Origin: an uncultured Collinsella sp.
GTDB taxonomy: Bacteria; Actinomycetota; Coriobacteriia; Coriobacteriales; Coriobacteriaceae
DNA length: 45,332 bases
Direction: 5' to 3'
Assembly (NCBI GenBank): GCA_900754525.1
Contig: CAAEDE010000027.1
Coordinates: 1-45,332 of the forward strand
The position numbers were made by a program, and so were the translations under genes. The notes below the pieces were generated by a model. The model saw nothing but the letters and a program-made list of their open reading frames with translations, was not told the DNA's origin and did not search any database. Shown in pieces: positions 30,461 to 39,748 of the stretch (position 1 is the first letter of the stretch; every line of letters begins with the position of its first letter).

Positions 30461-31798
30461 ATGAACCAGCAGAACATCGATTACGTACTCCGCTCCGTAG
30501 AGCAGCGTGACATCCGCTTTGTGCGTCTGTGGTTTGTCGACATTCTCGGCCGCCTCAAGAACTTTGCCATTAGCCCCGAGGACCTCGAGGTCGCTTTTGA
30601 GGAGGGTATTGGCTTTGACGGCTCCGCCATCGAGGGCTTTGCCACGCCCGAGGAAGCCGACATGCTGGCGTTTCCCGATGCTTCGACCTTCCAGATTTTG
30701 CCGTGGCGCCCGAGCCACAACGGCGTCGCCCGCGTGTTCTGCGACGTGTGCACTCCCGACCGCAAACCCTTCGCCGGCGACCCGCGCGATGCCCTTCGCC
30801 GCATGTTCCGCAAGGCCGAGAAAGCCGGCTATCTGCTCAACGTGGGCGCCGAGCTGGAGTATTACTACTTCCCCGACGAGCACACGCCCGAGCCGCTCGA
30901 CAACGTGGGCTACTTCGATCTTTCGGTGAGCGATGCCGCCCGCGACCTGCGTCGCAACACAGTCCTCACGCTCGAGAAGATGTCCGTGCCCGTGGAGTAC
31001 ACCTTCCATGCCGCCGGCCGCTCGCAGCACGGCATGAGCCTGCGTCACGCCGAGGCCCTGAGCATGTCCGACGCCATCACCACGGCCAAACTCATCATTA
31101 AACAGCAGGCCTACGAGAGCGGTTGCCACGCCTCCTTTATGCCCAAGCCGTTGGCGGGCGAGGACGGCAGCACCATGTTTTTGCATCAGTCGCTGTTCGA
31201 CCACGACGGCAACAACGTCTTTTGGGGCGAGGACGACGAGAAGTACCATCTCTCCGATATCGCCAAGCACTACATGGCCGGCATTCTGGCACACGCGCGC
31301 GAGATTAGCGCCATCACCAACCCCACGGTCAACTCGTACAAGCGCATCACCACGGGCGGCGACTCCGTGCCGCAGTACGCCACGTGGGGCCTGCGCAACC
31401 GCGCGAGCATGGTCCGCATCCCGGTCTACAAGCCCGGCAAGCAGTTGTCCACGCGCATCGAGCTTCGTAGCCCCGACCCCATGGCCAACCCGTACCTGGT
31501 CAACGCCGTCACGCTGGCGGCTGGTCTGGACGGCATCGAGCGCAAGCTGGAGCTCCCGCCCGAGGCCACGGCCGAGACGCTCAAGCTTACCGACCGCCAG
31601 ATGGTCGAGGCCGGCTACACGCCGCTGCCGCGCTCGCTCAAAGAGGCGCTCGACGTGTTTGAGGACTCGCAGTTTATGAAGGATGCCCTCGGCGAGCACA
31701 TCCACAGCTTCTTCCTCAAAAAGAAGCGCGACGAGTGGCATAAGTTTGAGTCTACGATCACCGAGTGGGAGATCAAGCACTACCTGGCGAACTCCTAA
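30461..31798 (+). CDS. glnA: Glutamine synthetase type I
   Basis: 445 aa, ATP-dependent synthesis of glutamine from glutamate and ammonium. Landmarks: N-terminal DILGRLKNFAI, GFDGSAIEGFA, ELEYYYF with metal ligands, the ATP region ASFMPKPLAGEDGSTMF, NSYKRITTGGD and IELRSPDPMANPYL. The length is that of the short GSI-alpha group, and I see no adenylylation-loop tyrosine segment, so feedback or protein control is more likely than AMPylation. GAAAGGGGAGCG precedes the ATG. A GlnR-like box lies upstream and a GlnR-like gene follows after 50 bases. Confidence 0.95.
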   Translation: MNQQNIDYVLRSVEQRDIRFVRLWFVDILGRLKNFAISPEDLEVAFEEGIGFDGSAIEGFATPEEADMLAFPDASTFQILPWRPSHNGVARVFCDVCTPDRKPFAGDPRDALRRMFRKAEKAGYLLNVGAELEYYYFPDEHTPEPLDNVGYFDLSVSDAARDLRRNTVLTLEKMSVPVEYTFHAAGRSQHGMSLRHAEALSMSDAITTAKLIIKQQAYESGCHASFMPKPLAGEDGSTMFLHQSLFDHDGNNVFWGEDDEKYHLSDIAKHYMAGILAHAREISAITNPTVNSYKRITTGGDSVPQYATWGLRNRASMVRIPVYKPGKQLSTRIELRSPDPMANPYLVNAVTLAAGLDGIERKLELPPEATAETLKLTDRQMVEAGYTPLPRSLKEALDVFEDSQFMKDALGEHIHSFFLKKKRDEWHKFESTITEWEIKHYLANS

Positions 31799-31848
31799 TC
31801 GCGCTGACTTGTTCCAGTACGATTGAGCTCATTTCTTTGGAGGCCGAT

Positions 31849-32511
31849 ATGTCCGAAAAGAGTGCCCTGTTCATGGCGCGCACGACGCGCTTCCACGAGT
31901 TTGCCCGCAGCTTGACGACCACCCTGGGTGTCGAGGTGAGCCTGGCCACCCCCGATTCGCCGACTGCAGCGCACGACTTTGACCTGCTGATTCTCGATTC
32001 CGATGGCATCCGCAGTGACCGCATCGATCAGATTGCCAAGTGGCTTGACGACCGCGGCGGCGTCCCCATGCTGGTGATCGTCGACGACGAGGCGCTCGGC
32101 ACCCTGCGTCTGCCGAATCACGCGCATGCCGACTTTGTATGCCCCACGGCGACGCCCAACGAGCTTAGGGCTCGTGCGCAGCGCCTGATGGGCGAGGAGG
32201 AGACCGTCACCGCCGACGACGTGCTCAACATCGACAACCTCGAGATCAACCTGGCCACCTACCAGGTGACACTCGATAACGAGCCTATCGACCTGACGCT
32301 GATGGAGTACTCGCTGCTGAGCTTTTTGGCGACGCACCCCAACCGCGCCTACAGCCGAGAGGTGCTGCTGCACCGCGTGTGGGGCTTTGAGTACTGCGGT
32401 GGCACGCGCACCGTCGATGTGCACATCCGACGCATCCGCTCCAAGGTGGGCCTGCAGATCGCGGCACACATCACCACCGTCCGCGGCGTGGGCTATCTGT
32501 TTAAGGACTAG
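31849..32511 (+). CDS. OmpR-type winged-helix regulator, GlnR-like
   Basis: 220 aa. An atypical receiver-like domain (1-115) keeps a central Asp (LLILDSDG) but lacks the usual acidic pair at its start (ALFMARTTRFHEF), so phosphorylation is doubtful. The C-terminal OmpR-type winged helix (about 125-220) has LTLMEYSLLSFLATHPNRAYSRE and TVDVHIRRIRSKVG. Actinobacterial GlnR has the same build and controls nitrogen genes. Adjacency to glnA and the box upstream of glnA support that reading. GGAGG precedes the ATG at 31849. Confidence 0.8.
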   Translation: MSEKSALFMARTTRFHEFARSLTTTLGVEVSLATPDSPTAAHDFDLLILDSDGIRSDRIDQIAKWLDDRGGVPMLVIVDDEALGTLRLPNHAHADFVCPTATPNELRARAQRLMGEEETVTADDVLNIDNLEINLATYQVTLDNEPIDLTLMEYSLLSFLATHPNRAYSREVLLHRVWGFEYCGGTRTVDVHIRRIRSKVGLQIAAHITTVRGVGYLFKD

Positions 32512-32516
32512 CTTTT

Positions 32517-32550
32517 CACCACAAAGGGGACAGGCGCCTTTGTGGTGGTT
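32517..32550 (+). repeat. Palindromic repeat, family 3, copy a (terminator-like)
   Basis: CACCACAAAGG pairs with CCTTTGTGGTG around GGACAGGCG-type spacer sequence, then TTTTG. It begins 6 bases after the GlnR-like stop and probably terminates the glnA transcript. A second small hairpin (GCAGGCC/GGGCCTGC) follows at about 32556-32582. Confidence 0.75.
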
Positions 32551-32664
32551 TTGCCGCAGGCCGGGTCCTTTTGGGCCTGCAACAGAACTTAAGCCTTCCT
32601 AAAAGATTGCGTTCTCATACACGTGCACCCGCATATTGGGGTACAACTCAACGTGAACAATGAT

Positions 32665-32700
32665 GGCCCGCCACATGTTTGGCGGGCCTTTGGTTATTTG
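32665..32700 (+). terminator. Hairpin in front of htrA
   Basis: GGCCCGCC (32665-32672) and GGCGGGCC (32681-32688), then TTTGGTTATTT. It lies just before the htrA ribosome site, so it is either a terminator for the upstream region or part of the htrA leader. Confidence 0.55.
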
Positions 32701-32717
32701 ACGAAAGGATCGCAGCT

Positions 32718-34178
32718 ATGAGCGAGAACGATTCCCAGCGTCCCCAGGATGCGGGCCACGCCGGCGAGACGCAGCAGCAACCGCGCGTGCAGGTGGAGTC
32801 GACGCCTGCCGACGGCAACATTCCCTACGTGCAGGCCTACGACACGCAGACCGGCAAGCCGCTGAGCGGCCAGCAGGTTGTAAACAAGCACACAGTGGTC
32901 AAGACCAAGACCAAAAAGCTGCCGATCTTCATTACGGCGCTTGCCGGCTGTGCCTGCGGCGCCCTGCTGGTCATCGCGCTCATTATGAGTGGCACGCTCG
33001 ATATCGGCGGCGGCAGGAACGCCGTGACGGCGGGTGCTTCGGGTTCATCGACGCAAAAGATCACCATCGACTCCGAGGACACCACGCTGGCCGAGGCCGT
33101 TTCTGCCAAGGCCCTGCCCTCCGTGGTTTCTATTACCGCCACTTCGAGCGGCAGCCAGAATGGCTCGCTTTCGCAGTCTGCCGACGAGTCGGACGGCTCG
33201 GGCAGCGTCGGTTCGGGCGTTGTGCTCGATACCGAGGGCCACATCCTCACCAACAACCACGTGGTCGATGGCTATGACCAGTACGTGGTGACCATGGACG
33301 ACGGCACCACCTACGAGGCCGAGTTCGTGGGCAACGATGCTTCGAGCGACCTAGCCGTCATCAAGCTCAAGGACGCCGACGCCTCCAAGCTCACGCCAAT
33401 CGAGATCGGCGACTCCTCCAAGCTCAACGTGGGCGAGTGGGTCATGGCGATCGGCTCGCCGTTCGGCAACGAGCAGTCTGTCTCCACGGGCATTGTGTCG
33501 GCGCTCTACCGCTCCACGGCCATGAGCTCTACCAGCGGTAACACCATCTACGCCAACATGATCCAGACCGATGCCGCCATCAACCCGGGCAACTCCGGCG
33601 GCGCGCTCGTTAACGACAACGGCGAGCTTGTGGGTATCAACTCGCTCATCGAGAGCTACTCGGGCTCCAGCTCGGGCGTGGGCTTTGCCATTCCCGTTAA
33701 CTACGCCAAGAACATTGCCGACCAGATTATCGACGGCAAGACGCCGGTGCATCCGTACATGGGCGCTACGCTTTCGAGCGTCAACGCGCTCAACGCCCGC
33801 ACCAACAAGCTGAGCACCGATAGCGGCGCGTATGTGGCGAGCGTCGTCGAGGACGGTCCCGCCGCCAAGGCCGGCATCCAGGAGGGCGACGTCATCACCA
33901 AGCTGGGCGACGATGAGATCACGAGCGCCGATGGCCTGATCATCGCGCTGCGCAGCCACGAGGTGGGCGAGAAGGTCGAGATCACGCTCATGCGCGGCAA
34001 GGAAGAGAAAAAGGTCACGGTTGAACTGGGCTCTGACGAGGAGTTGCAGAGCCAGCAGCAGGACGACAGCGCGACCGACACCGGCAACGGCGGTATTACC
34101 GACGAGCAACTGCGCCAGTATCTGGAGGAGCTGCTGGGCCAGCAGGGCCAGGGCCAGGGCTACGGTCAGGGTTTCTAA
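32718..34178 (+). CDS. HtrA/DegP-type membrane-anchored serine protease with PDZ domain
   Basis: 486 aa. A hydrophilic N-terminal tail of about 70 residues precedes one transmembrane segment (LPIFITALAGCACGALLVIA). Then comes a trypsin-like domain with triad H181 (TNNHVVDG), D211 (SSDLAVIKL) and S293 (NPGNSGGAL), and a PDZ domain (about 350-445, YVASVVEDGPAAKAGIQEGD). The tail ends in a Gln/Gly-rich GQGQGYGQGF. It degrades or refolds damaged envelope proteins. The ATG at 32718 follows GAAAGGA. It appears to be monocistronic, with a strong terminator behind it. Confidence 0.93.
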   Translation: MSENDSQRPQDAGHAGETQQQPRVQVESTPADGNIPYVQAYDTQTGKPLSGQQVVNKHTVVKTKTKKLPIFITALAGCACGALLVIALIMSGTLDIGGGRNAVTAGASGSSTQKITIDSEDTTLAEAVSAKALPSVVSITATSSGSQNGSLSQSADESDGSGSVGSGVVLDTEGHILTNNHVVDGYDQYVVTMDDGTTYEAEFVGNDASSDLAVIKLKDADASKLTPIEIGDSSKLNVGEWVMAIGSPFGNEQSVSTGIVSALYRSTAMSSTSGNTIYANMIQTDAAINPGNSGGALVNDNGELVGINSLIESYSGSSSGVGFAIPVNYAKNIADQIIDGKTPVHPYMGATLSSVNALNARTNKLSTDSGAYVASVVEDGPAAKAGIQEGDVITKLGDDEITSADGLIIALRSHEVGEKVEITLMRGKEEKKVTVELGSDEELQSQQQDDSATDTGNGGITDEQLRQYLEELLGQQGQGQGYGQGF

Positions 34179-34203
34179 CGAGCCGTATCGCATATATCGA
34201 AGC

Positions 34204-34245
34204 CAGAGGGGCTGTCCCATCAACGCGGGACAGCCCCTCTTTTCT
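34204..34245 (+). terminator. Terminator after htrA
   Basis: GAGGGGCTGTCCC and GGGACAGCCCCTC pair perfectly around eight bases, followed by TTTTC. Confidence 0.9.
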
Positions 34246-34314
34246 TATTGATCCGTTGGGGACGGAGGAAAACGGATCACTTGTGGCTGGCAAGAGGCCA
34301 GGTTCGTAATGGTC

Positions 34315-34517
34315 TGGACAGTTAGTTCAGATACGTATAAATCTGGGGCAGCTTGGGATGCGTTTTGAGCAATTTTTGATTGAGATGGGGCTCGAATGGG
34401 TGTTTAGAAGGGAGAGTGGGACGTTTACATGGTCTCGAGGAGCCCAAATTAGTCGAAACAGAGGTGTTCGTGCCTGATCCAGCTCTAGGATTTATACGTA
34501 TCTGAACTAACTGTCCA
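34315..34517. mobile_element. MITE-like element with perfect 29-bp terminal inverted repeats
   Basis: TGGACAGTTAGTTCAGATAC... (34315-34343) is the exact reverse complement of 34489-34517. The 145 bases between have no open frame or recognisable gene. The 203-bp size and perfect termini suggest a non-autonomous transposable element, although no clear target duplication is visible at the edges. It lies between htrA and ligA and is the main content of that 447-bp gap. Confidence 0.7.
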
Positions 34518-34625
34518 CCCCAGTCTGGCGGCTGCCGATTCGGTGCGGTTTGAGACCGCTATTCGGCCCCGTTGCGACCGGTGGTACTCTTGTATCCGTT
34601 TGAAATCGAGCGAAGGAGTGCCGCT

Positions 34626-36854
34626 ATGGAGCAATCGAGCCTGTTTGGTGACGGCGTGGACATCGATACCGAAACGCCCGCGAGCGCGGATGCCGCCGCA
34701 CCGGCCGATGCCCGTGCCCAGGCGGCAGCGCGCGCGGCCGAGCTGCGCCACGAGCTCGATTACCACGCCTATCGCTACTACATGCTCGACGCGCCCGAGA
34801 TCACGGACGCCGCCTTTGACAAAATGCTCGTTGAGCTGCAGGAAATCGAGGCGACCTACCCCGACCTGGTGACGCCCGACAGCTATACTCAGCGCGTGGG
34901 CGGCTACGTGAGCGAGCAGTTTACGCCGGTCACGCACATGGCGCGCATGTATTCCATGGACGATGCCATGGATCTGGACGAACTTGACGCATGGCTCCAG
35001 CGTACCGAGGATGCGCTCGGTGCCGGCAGCGTCACCTATACCTGCGAGCTTAAGATCGACGGTTTGGGCGTGGCGCTTACCTACCAAAACGGCACCTTTG
35101 TGCGCGCCGCCACGCGCGGTGACGGCACAACGGGCGAGGATGTGTCGCTCAACGTGCGCACCATCAAGGATGTGCCCATGCACCTGTCCGAGCCCGCGCT
35201 CGCCCACATGGGCGCCGACCGCGAGCGCACCATCGAGGTGCGCGGCGAGGTCTATATGCCCAAGGGCAGCTTTGTTCGTCTGAACGACGAGGCCGATGCC
35301 GAGGGTCGCGACCCCTTCGCCAACCCGCGCAACGCTGCCGCCGGATCCTTGCGTCAGAAGGATCCCAAGGTCACGGCGCGCCGCGACCTCGCCACCTTTA
35401 TCTACGCCATCGCCGATACCGATCCGCTGCACGTCCACAGCCAGCGCGAGTTCCTCGATTGGCTGCGTAGCGCTGGCTTTAGCGTCAACCCCAACGTGGC
35501 TCGTTGCGCCACGCCGGCCGAGGTCCACGAGTTCTGTGCCCAGGCGCTCGAGCACCGCGGTGACCTGGACTACGACATCGACGGCGTGGTCGTAAAGGTG
35601 GACAGCTTCCAGCAGCAGCTCGACCTGGGCTTTACCGCCCGCGCGCCGCGCTGGGCCATCGCCTTTAAGTTCCCGCCCGAGGAAAAGCAGACCATCCTGC
35701 GCGAGATTCGCATCCAGGTGGGCCGCACCGGTGTGCTCACGCCGGTCGCCGAGTTCGACCCGGTGACGGTCGCCGGTTCCACCATCGCGCGCGCCACGCT
35801 GCACAACATCGACGAGATCCGTCGCAAAAACGTGCGCGAGGGTGACACTATCATCGTGCACAAGGCAGGCGACGTAATCCCCGAGGTCGTGGGCCCGGTA
35901 CTCGACAAGCGCCCGGCCGATTCGGTCGACTGGCACATGCCCGAGGTCTGCCCCGTGTGCGGCAGCCCCGTGGTCCACGAGGATGGCGAGGTGGCCTACC
36001 GCTGCGTCTCCATCGACTGCCCCGCGCAGCTCAAGGAGCGACTGCTTCACTGGGTGAGCCGCGGCTGCATGGACGTCGACGGCCTAGGCGACGAGATCGT
36101 CGACAAGATGATCGCCGCCGGGCTGATCCACGATGTCGCAGACTTCTACCAGCTCACGGTCGACGACATCGCCGGCCTGGACACGGGCCGCACCTATGCC
36201 AGCTCCAACAGCAAAAAGGGCGTCAAGAAGGGCGACCCCATTCCGGTGGGCCTCAAGACGGCTGAGAAAATCATCGCCGAGCTCAACAAGTCCAAGAGCC
36301 AGCCGCTCGGTCGCGTGCTGTTTGCCCTGGGCATCCGCCACGTGGGCAAGAGCGTGGGCGAGGTCATCGCCGAGCGATTCCTGTCGATTGACAAGCTTAT
36401 CTTGGCGAGCGAAGAGGACATCGCCGAGTGCGAGGGCATCGGCCCCAAGATTGCGGCGAGCGTTAAGCAGTTCCTGGCCGTGCCCGAAAACCTTGCTGTG
36501 CTGGAGCGTCTGCGCCAGGCGGGCCTTTCGCTCGAGGTCGACCTGGGCGCCGCGCATGCGCAAGCCGCAGCCGACGCTGGCGTGGCAGGCGAGCTCGCCG
36601 ACGCACAGCCGCTTGCGGGTCTGACCTTCGTGCTCACCGGTACGCTCGTAAACCGCACGCGCGACGAGGCGGGCGCCGCGCTCAAGGTGCTCGGCGCCAA
36701 GGTTTCGGGTAGTGTGTCAAAGAAGACGAGCTATCTGGTCGCCGGCCCCAAAGCGGGCTCCAAGCTCACCAAAGCCGAGCAGCTGGGCGTACCCGTGCTG
36801 GATGAGGACGCACTCGAGCAGATCTTGGCTACTGGTCAGGTGCCCCAGGCTTAA
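34626..36854 (+). CDS. ligA: NAD-dependent DNA ligase
   Basis: 742 aa, seals nicks using NAD+ in replication and repair. The adenylation lysine is K143 in ELKIDGLGVAL, after the Ia-domain region HAYRYYMLDAPEITDAAFDKML. The OB fold has QVGRTGVLTPVAEFDPV. A four-cysteine zinc finger (CPVCGSPV...YRCVSIDCPAQ), the HhH region, and a BRCT domain from about residue 660 (LAGLTFVLTGTL) complete the standard order. An Ala-rich N-terminal extension of about 35 residues and an Ala-rich linker before BRCT are extra. The ATG at 34626 follows GAAGGAG. Confidence 0.96.
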   Translation: MEQSSLFGDGVDIDTETPASADAAAPADARAQAAARAAELRHELDYHAYRYYMLDAPEITDAAFDKMLVELQEIEATYPDLVTPDSYTQRVGGYVSEQFTPVTHMARMYSMDDAMDLDELDAWLQRTEDALGAGSVTYTCELKIDGLGVALTYQNGTFVRAATRGDGTTGEDVSLNVRTIKDVPMHLSEPALAHMGADRERTIEVRGEVYMPKGSFVRLNDEADAEGRDPFANPRNAAAGSLRQKDPKVTARRDLATFIYAIADTDPLHVHSQREFLDWLRSAGFSVNPNVARCATPAEVHEFCAQALEHRGDLDYDIDGVVVKVDSFQQQLDLGFTARAPRWAIAFKFPPEEKQTILREIRIQVGRTGVLTPVAEFDPVTVAGSTIARATLHNIDEIRRKNVREGDTIIVHKAGDVIPEVVGPVLDKRPADSVDWHMPEVCPVCGSPVVHEDGEVAYRCVSIDCPAQLKERLLHWVSRGCMDVDGLGDEIVDKMIAAGLIHDVADFYQLTVDDIAGLDTGRTYASSNSKKGVKKGDPIPVGLKTAEKIIAELNKSKSQPLGRVLFALGIRHVGKSVGEVIAERFLSIDKLILASEEDIAECEGIGPKIAASVKQFLAVPENLAVLERLRQAGLSLEVDLGAAHAQAAADAGVAGELADAQPLAGLTFVLTGTLVNRTRDEAGAALKVLGAKVSGSVSKKTSYLVAGPKAGSKLTKAEQLGVPVLDEDALEQILATGQVPQA

Positions 36855-36872
36855 GGCATCAATAGCCAAATT

Positions 36873-36916
36873 GAAGAACCGCCCGGAAGCACGATGCTTT
36901 TCGGGCGGTTCTTACT
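36873..36916. terminator. Bidirectional terminator, ligA and convergent MATE gene
   Basis: AAGAACCGCCCG and CGGGCGGTTCTT pair perfectly, with T-containing stretches on both sides. Confidence 0.75.
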
Positions 36917-37025
36917 TTGCCGGGGCAACCGGCACCGTGATCTGCGTCACATGGGTTGCGGGGTCGTCGCTGATGATGTCGTCGATCAGGGCGATCTCGC
37001 GTCGCCCCGCTACGCCATCAGCTTG
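36912..37025 (-). pseudogene. Possible C-terminal gene remnant
   Basis: Thirty-seven sense codons between two in-frame TAA codons have codon use like the genes around them and end ALIDDIISDDPATHVTQITV plus six residues. The first codons overlap the end of the MATE gene in another frame, and no start or ribosome site is present. It looks like the tail of a lost protein, but I do not recognise the family. It could also be chance coding-like sequence. Confidence 0.35.
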
Positions 37026-38356
37026 TTAAAAGCCCCACGCCGGTTGAGTACGGTAAACGCGACAACACAGATGACCGCCGACAAAATCGATCCGCACGGC
37101 GAAGCGATGCCCATGGGAAACAGCGTGTCGGAATAGGCATTCGACAGCAGCCACGCGCCCGGCACGCGAATGAGCGCCACGGCCAGCACGTTGTGCGCAA
37201 AGCCGATGTAGCTCTTGCCGTATGCAGCGAAAAAGCCGCTAAAGCAAATGTGGATGCCGGCAAAGATTGCGTCGAAAATGTAGCTGCGCATATAGCCGGT
37301 GCCGGCCGCGACTACCGTGGCGTCCTTGGCAAAAAAGCCGATAAACGCCGGTGCCACCAGCCACATCAGCGCCGTAATCAGGCAGCCATACACTACCGAG
37401 ATCGTCATGGCGTCCTTGAGCACCTGACGCGCGCGGTCGCCCTTGCCCGCGCCGGCGTTTTGCGCCGTGAGTGCGCTGACGGTAGCGCCCATGGAACTCG
37501 GCACAATGAACAAAAAGCTGATCATCTTCTCGACCAGGCCCACGGCGGCGGCGTCGACGAGCCCTCGGTGGTTGGCGATGACGGTGATAAACATAAACGC
37601 CACCTGGATGCAGCCGTCCTGCACGGCCACAGGCACGCCGATCTTAAGAATGCTACCGAGCACCTCGGGCTGGGGGCGCAGGTCGCTGCGCTTAACATGG
37701 ATGTTCGTGCGGCGGCTCTTGAGCCACACGAGCGCGAGGGCAACGCTGGCCGTCTGGGCGGTTACCGTGCCGAGCGCCGCACCCACGGGGCCGAGCCCCA
37801 TGTGGCCGATAAACAGAAAGTCGAGCGCGATGTTGATGATGCATGCCACGCCAATCACGTACATGGGCGAGCGCGAATCGCCCAGGCCGCGAAAGATGGC
37901 CGAGAGAATGTTGTATGCGGCGATAAACGGAATGCCGACAAAGCAGATGCGCAGGTAGGCGGCGGTTCCTTCGACTGCCTCGGCCGGCGTGCCAATGAGT
38001 GCCACGATCTGCGGACACAGCGCAAGCAGGACAGCGGCCAGCACCACCGAGACACCCATAAAGAGCGTGATGGTGTTGCCGATGGCGGTCTCGGCGCGGT
38101 CAAACCGGCGCGAACCCACGGCGTGGCCGACGATGACGGTCGTTCCCATGGCCAGGCCCACGAGTGCCACGGTAATCATATAGAGCGTCTGAGCGCCATT
38201 TGCCACGGCGGTGATGCCGGCGGCGCCGCTAAACTGCCCCATCATGTACAGGTCGGCCATGCCGTAGAGCATCTGCAAAAAGTACGAGAGCATATAGGGC
38301 AGGGCAAAGACCGCGATGGTCTTGAGGACATTGTCACGTGTGAGGTCGTGTTCCAT
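37010..38356 (-). CDS. MATE-family multidrug/cation exporter
   Basis: 448 aa, about 12 transmembrane helices in two similar halves, exporting drugs or metabolites in exchange for Na+ or H+. Typical segments are PYMLSYFLQMLYGMADLYMMGQFSG in the first half and TAQNAGAGKGDRARQVLKDAM in the second. Length is normal. The start at 38356 has only a weak GAAAG site. It is convergent with ligA and has no obvious operon partner. Substrate unknown. Confidence 0.9.
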   Translation of the reverse strand: MEHDLTRDNVLKTIAVFALPYMLSYFLQMLYGMADLYMMGQFSGAAGITAVANGAQTLYMITVALVGLAMGTTVIVGHAVGSRRFDRAETAIGNTITLFMGVSVVLAAVLLALCPQIVALIGTPAEAVEGTAAYLRICFVGIPFIAAYNILSAIFRGLGDSRSPMYVIGVACIINIALDFLFIGHMGLGPVGAALGTVTAQTASVALALVWLKSRRTNIHVKRSDLRPQPEVLGSILKIGVPVAVQDGCIQVAFMFITVIANHRGLVDAAAVGLVEKMISFLFIVPSSMGATVSALTAQNAGAGKGDRARQVLKDAMTISVVYGCLITALMWLVAPAFIGFFAKDATVVAAGTGYMRSYIFDAIFAGIHICFSGFFAAYGKSYIGFAHNVLAVALIRVPGAWLLSNAYSDTLFPMGIASPCGSILSAVICVVAFTVLNRRGAFNKLMA

Positions 38357-38507
38357 GAGCGGGGCTTTCTGGCTGGGTTCGTTTAGCTACCAGTGTAGTG
38401 AAAACCCTACAACGATTGTAGAGTCAAGGTTTGTGTTGGCGGCAGGGCGAAAAAAGTCACGCTCCGAGTACGATGCTTTGACCCCTCTGTGCCCCTCACC
38501 TCGCCTC

Positions 38508-38574
38508 AAACCATCACAACATTCGACGTTTTTTGCCAAAATCGGGAAAAGCATCGAATGTTGTGATGGTTTTT
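38508..38574. repeat. Palindromic repeat, family 2, copy a
   Basis: CCATCACAACATTCGACG and a near-complement ending TTGTGATGG flank a variable centre (TTTTTTGCCAAAATCGGGAAAA). It matches copy b (39749) almost exactly, in the same orientation, and copy c (43860) in opposite orientation. It lies in the 317-bp gap before the DUF559-like gene, which otherwise shows only a small hairpin near 38405. Confidence 0.85.
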
Positions 38575-38673
38575 CTGCCGCTCGACCGGGTGAAATCGCT
38601 TTCTTGCGCACGAAGGTGTGCGGACCCGTGGGCAGGGGAATAAGGTTGGTTATCCGACTCCATTGGAGGGCTC

Positions 38674-39711
38674 ATGGACCTGCCGATCGTCCTGTCCCAT
38701 AAGACTGCCTGGCTGTACCACGACGTGGCGCGCCCGTCCGAGCCGCTCTCGCGAGCAAGCAGCCTATACGATGAGGACTCGCTTGCTAACGAGGCGGAGC
38801 CGACCGCGAGCCTGCCCAAATTGGGACTCGATGCCAAGGGGCTGAGGGCTTCAACGGCAGTTGGGATCGTTACCGACTATCTGGTTTCGCTTGGTATTCC
38901 ACGAGAAGAGCTCGATCATATCGACACGCTCGTCAACTTCGATTTTGAGCGCTCGACGCCGGCTGGATTCAGGTGCCACGTGTTTGGAGCGCCGATACCT
39001 CCAGGCCATCTTATCGAGGTGGCAGAGGGCCTTCTGGTGGTTGATGAGGTCATGTGCTTTGCCCAGGCTGGCTCGTGGATGAGCAAGCCCGAGCAGTTGG
39101 AATATGGCTACGAAATCTGCGCCCGATACCATTTGAATCATCTGTCGACAGGCGATTATATCGAGATGGGGCAGAGGCACACCGTTGCCGATTTGATTGC
39201 TTATTGCAATGAGAACCGATCTCGTCAGGGGGCTACACGTGCGGCGGCCGTGCTCAGGCGCGTGCACGATGGCGCGCGGTCGCCCATGGAGACGGCCACC
39301 GCAATCATGGTCGTAGCAAAACGTTCCCAGGGAGGGCTGGGATACGCCAAGATCGAGCTCAACCATCGGGTCGATGTTCCCAACGAGTTCAAGTATCTCG
39401 CTAAGGCTGGGTATTTCGAGATCGACGTATATGCGCCTGCGAGCGGTACGGGGATTGAATACAACGGCTCGGACCATCTTGATAAACAGCGCAGCGCGTC
39501 GGATGCGGAGCGTATGACCGTGCTGAGCGCGCTGGGCTTTAGGATGATCGCCCTCACCGGGACCCAGTTTGCCCATCAGCTGCAATTGCACCGGGCGATG
39601 AACGCCATCGCACTCGCTATGGGTCTCAAGTGCGACCGAAGCGAAGCGTTCCAGAAACGTCAAAACGACCTGCGAGAATTCGTGATTCGGCACTGGGACG
39701 GCGGCCTTTAG
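38674..39711 (+). CDS. DUF559/AbiEi-like protein with PD-(D/E)XK nuclease-like C-terminus
   Basis: 345 aa, function unproven. The N-terminus (VLSHKTAWLYHDVARP) resembles the SH-x-TA region of actinobacterial AbiEi/DUF559 proteins. The C-terminal stretch about 245-300 (FEIDVYAPASGTGIEYNG, SDHLDKQRSASDAERM, LGFRMIALT) follows the DUF559 pattern: acidic strand, E-x-N-G, H, D-x-x-R and a final strand with Thr. A very short Vsr-like nuclease or antitoxin-like role are both possible. It starts at ATG 38674 after GGAGGGCTC. Family 2 repeats lie on both sides in the same orientation. Confidence 0.6.
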   Translation: MDLPIVLSHKTAWLYHDVARPSEPLSRASSLYDEDSLANEAEPTASLPKLGLDAKGLRASTAVGIVTDYLVSLGIPREELDHIDTLVNFDFERSTPAGFRCHVFGAPIPPGHLIEVAEGLLVVDEVMCFAQAGSWMSKPEQLEYGYEICARYHLNHLSTGDYIEMGQRHTVADLIAYCNENRSRQGATRAAAVLRRVHDGARSPMETATAIMVVAKRSQGGLGYAKIELNHRVDVPNEFKYLAKAGYFEIDVYAPASGTGIEYNGSDHLDKQRSASDAERMTVLSALGFRMIALTGTQFAHQLQLHRAMNAIALAMGLKCDRSEAFQKRQNDLREFVIRHWDGGL

Positions 39712-39748
39712 GGACGCTTTGGTCCTTCTACGGGGTGCTGTGGGCAGG

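Noticed and set aside
30461..31798. Possible link of glnA to the mntA/hepT pair as one defence operon
   Set aside because: There is a 133-bp gap with its own control site before glnA, and glnA pairs naturally with the GlnR-like gene.
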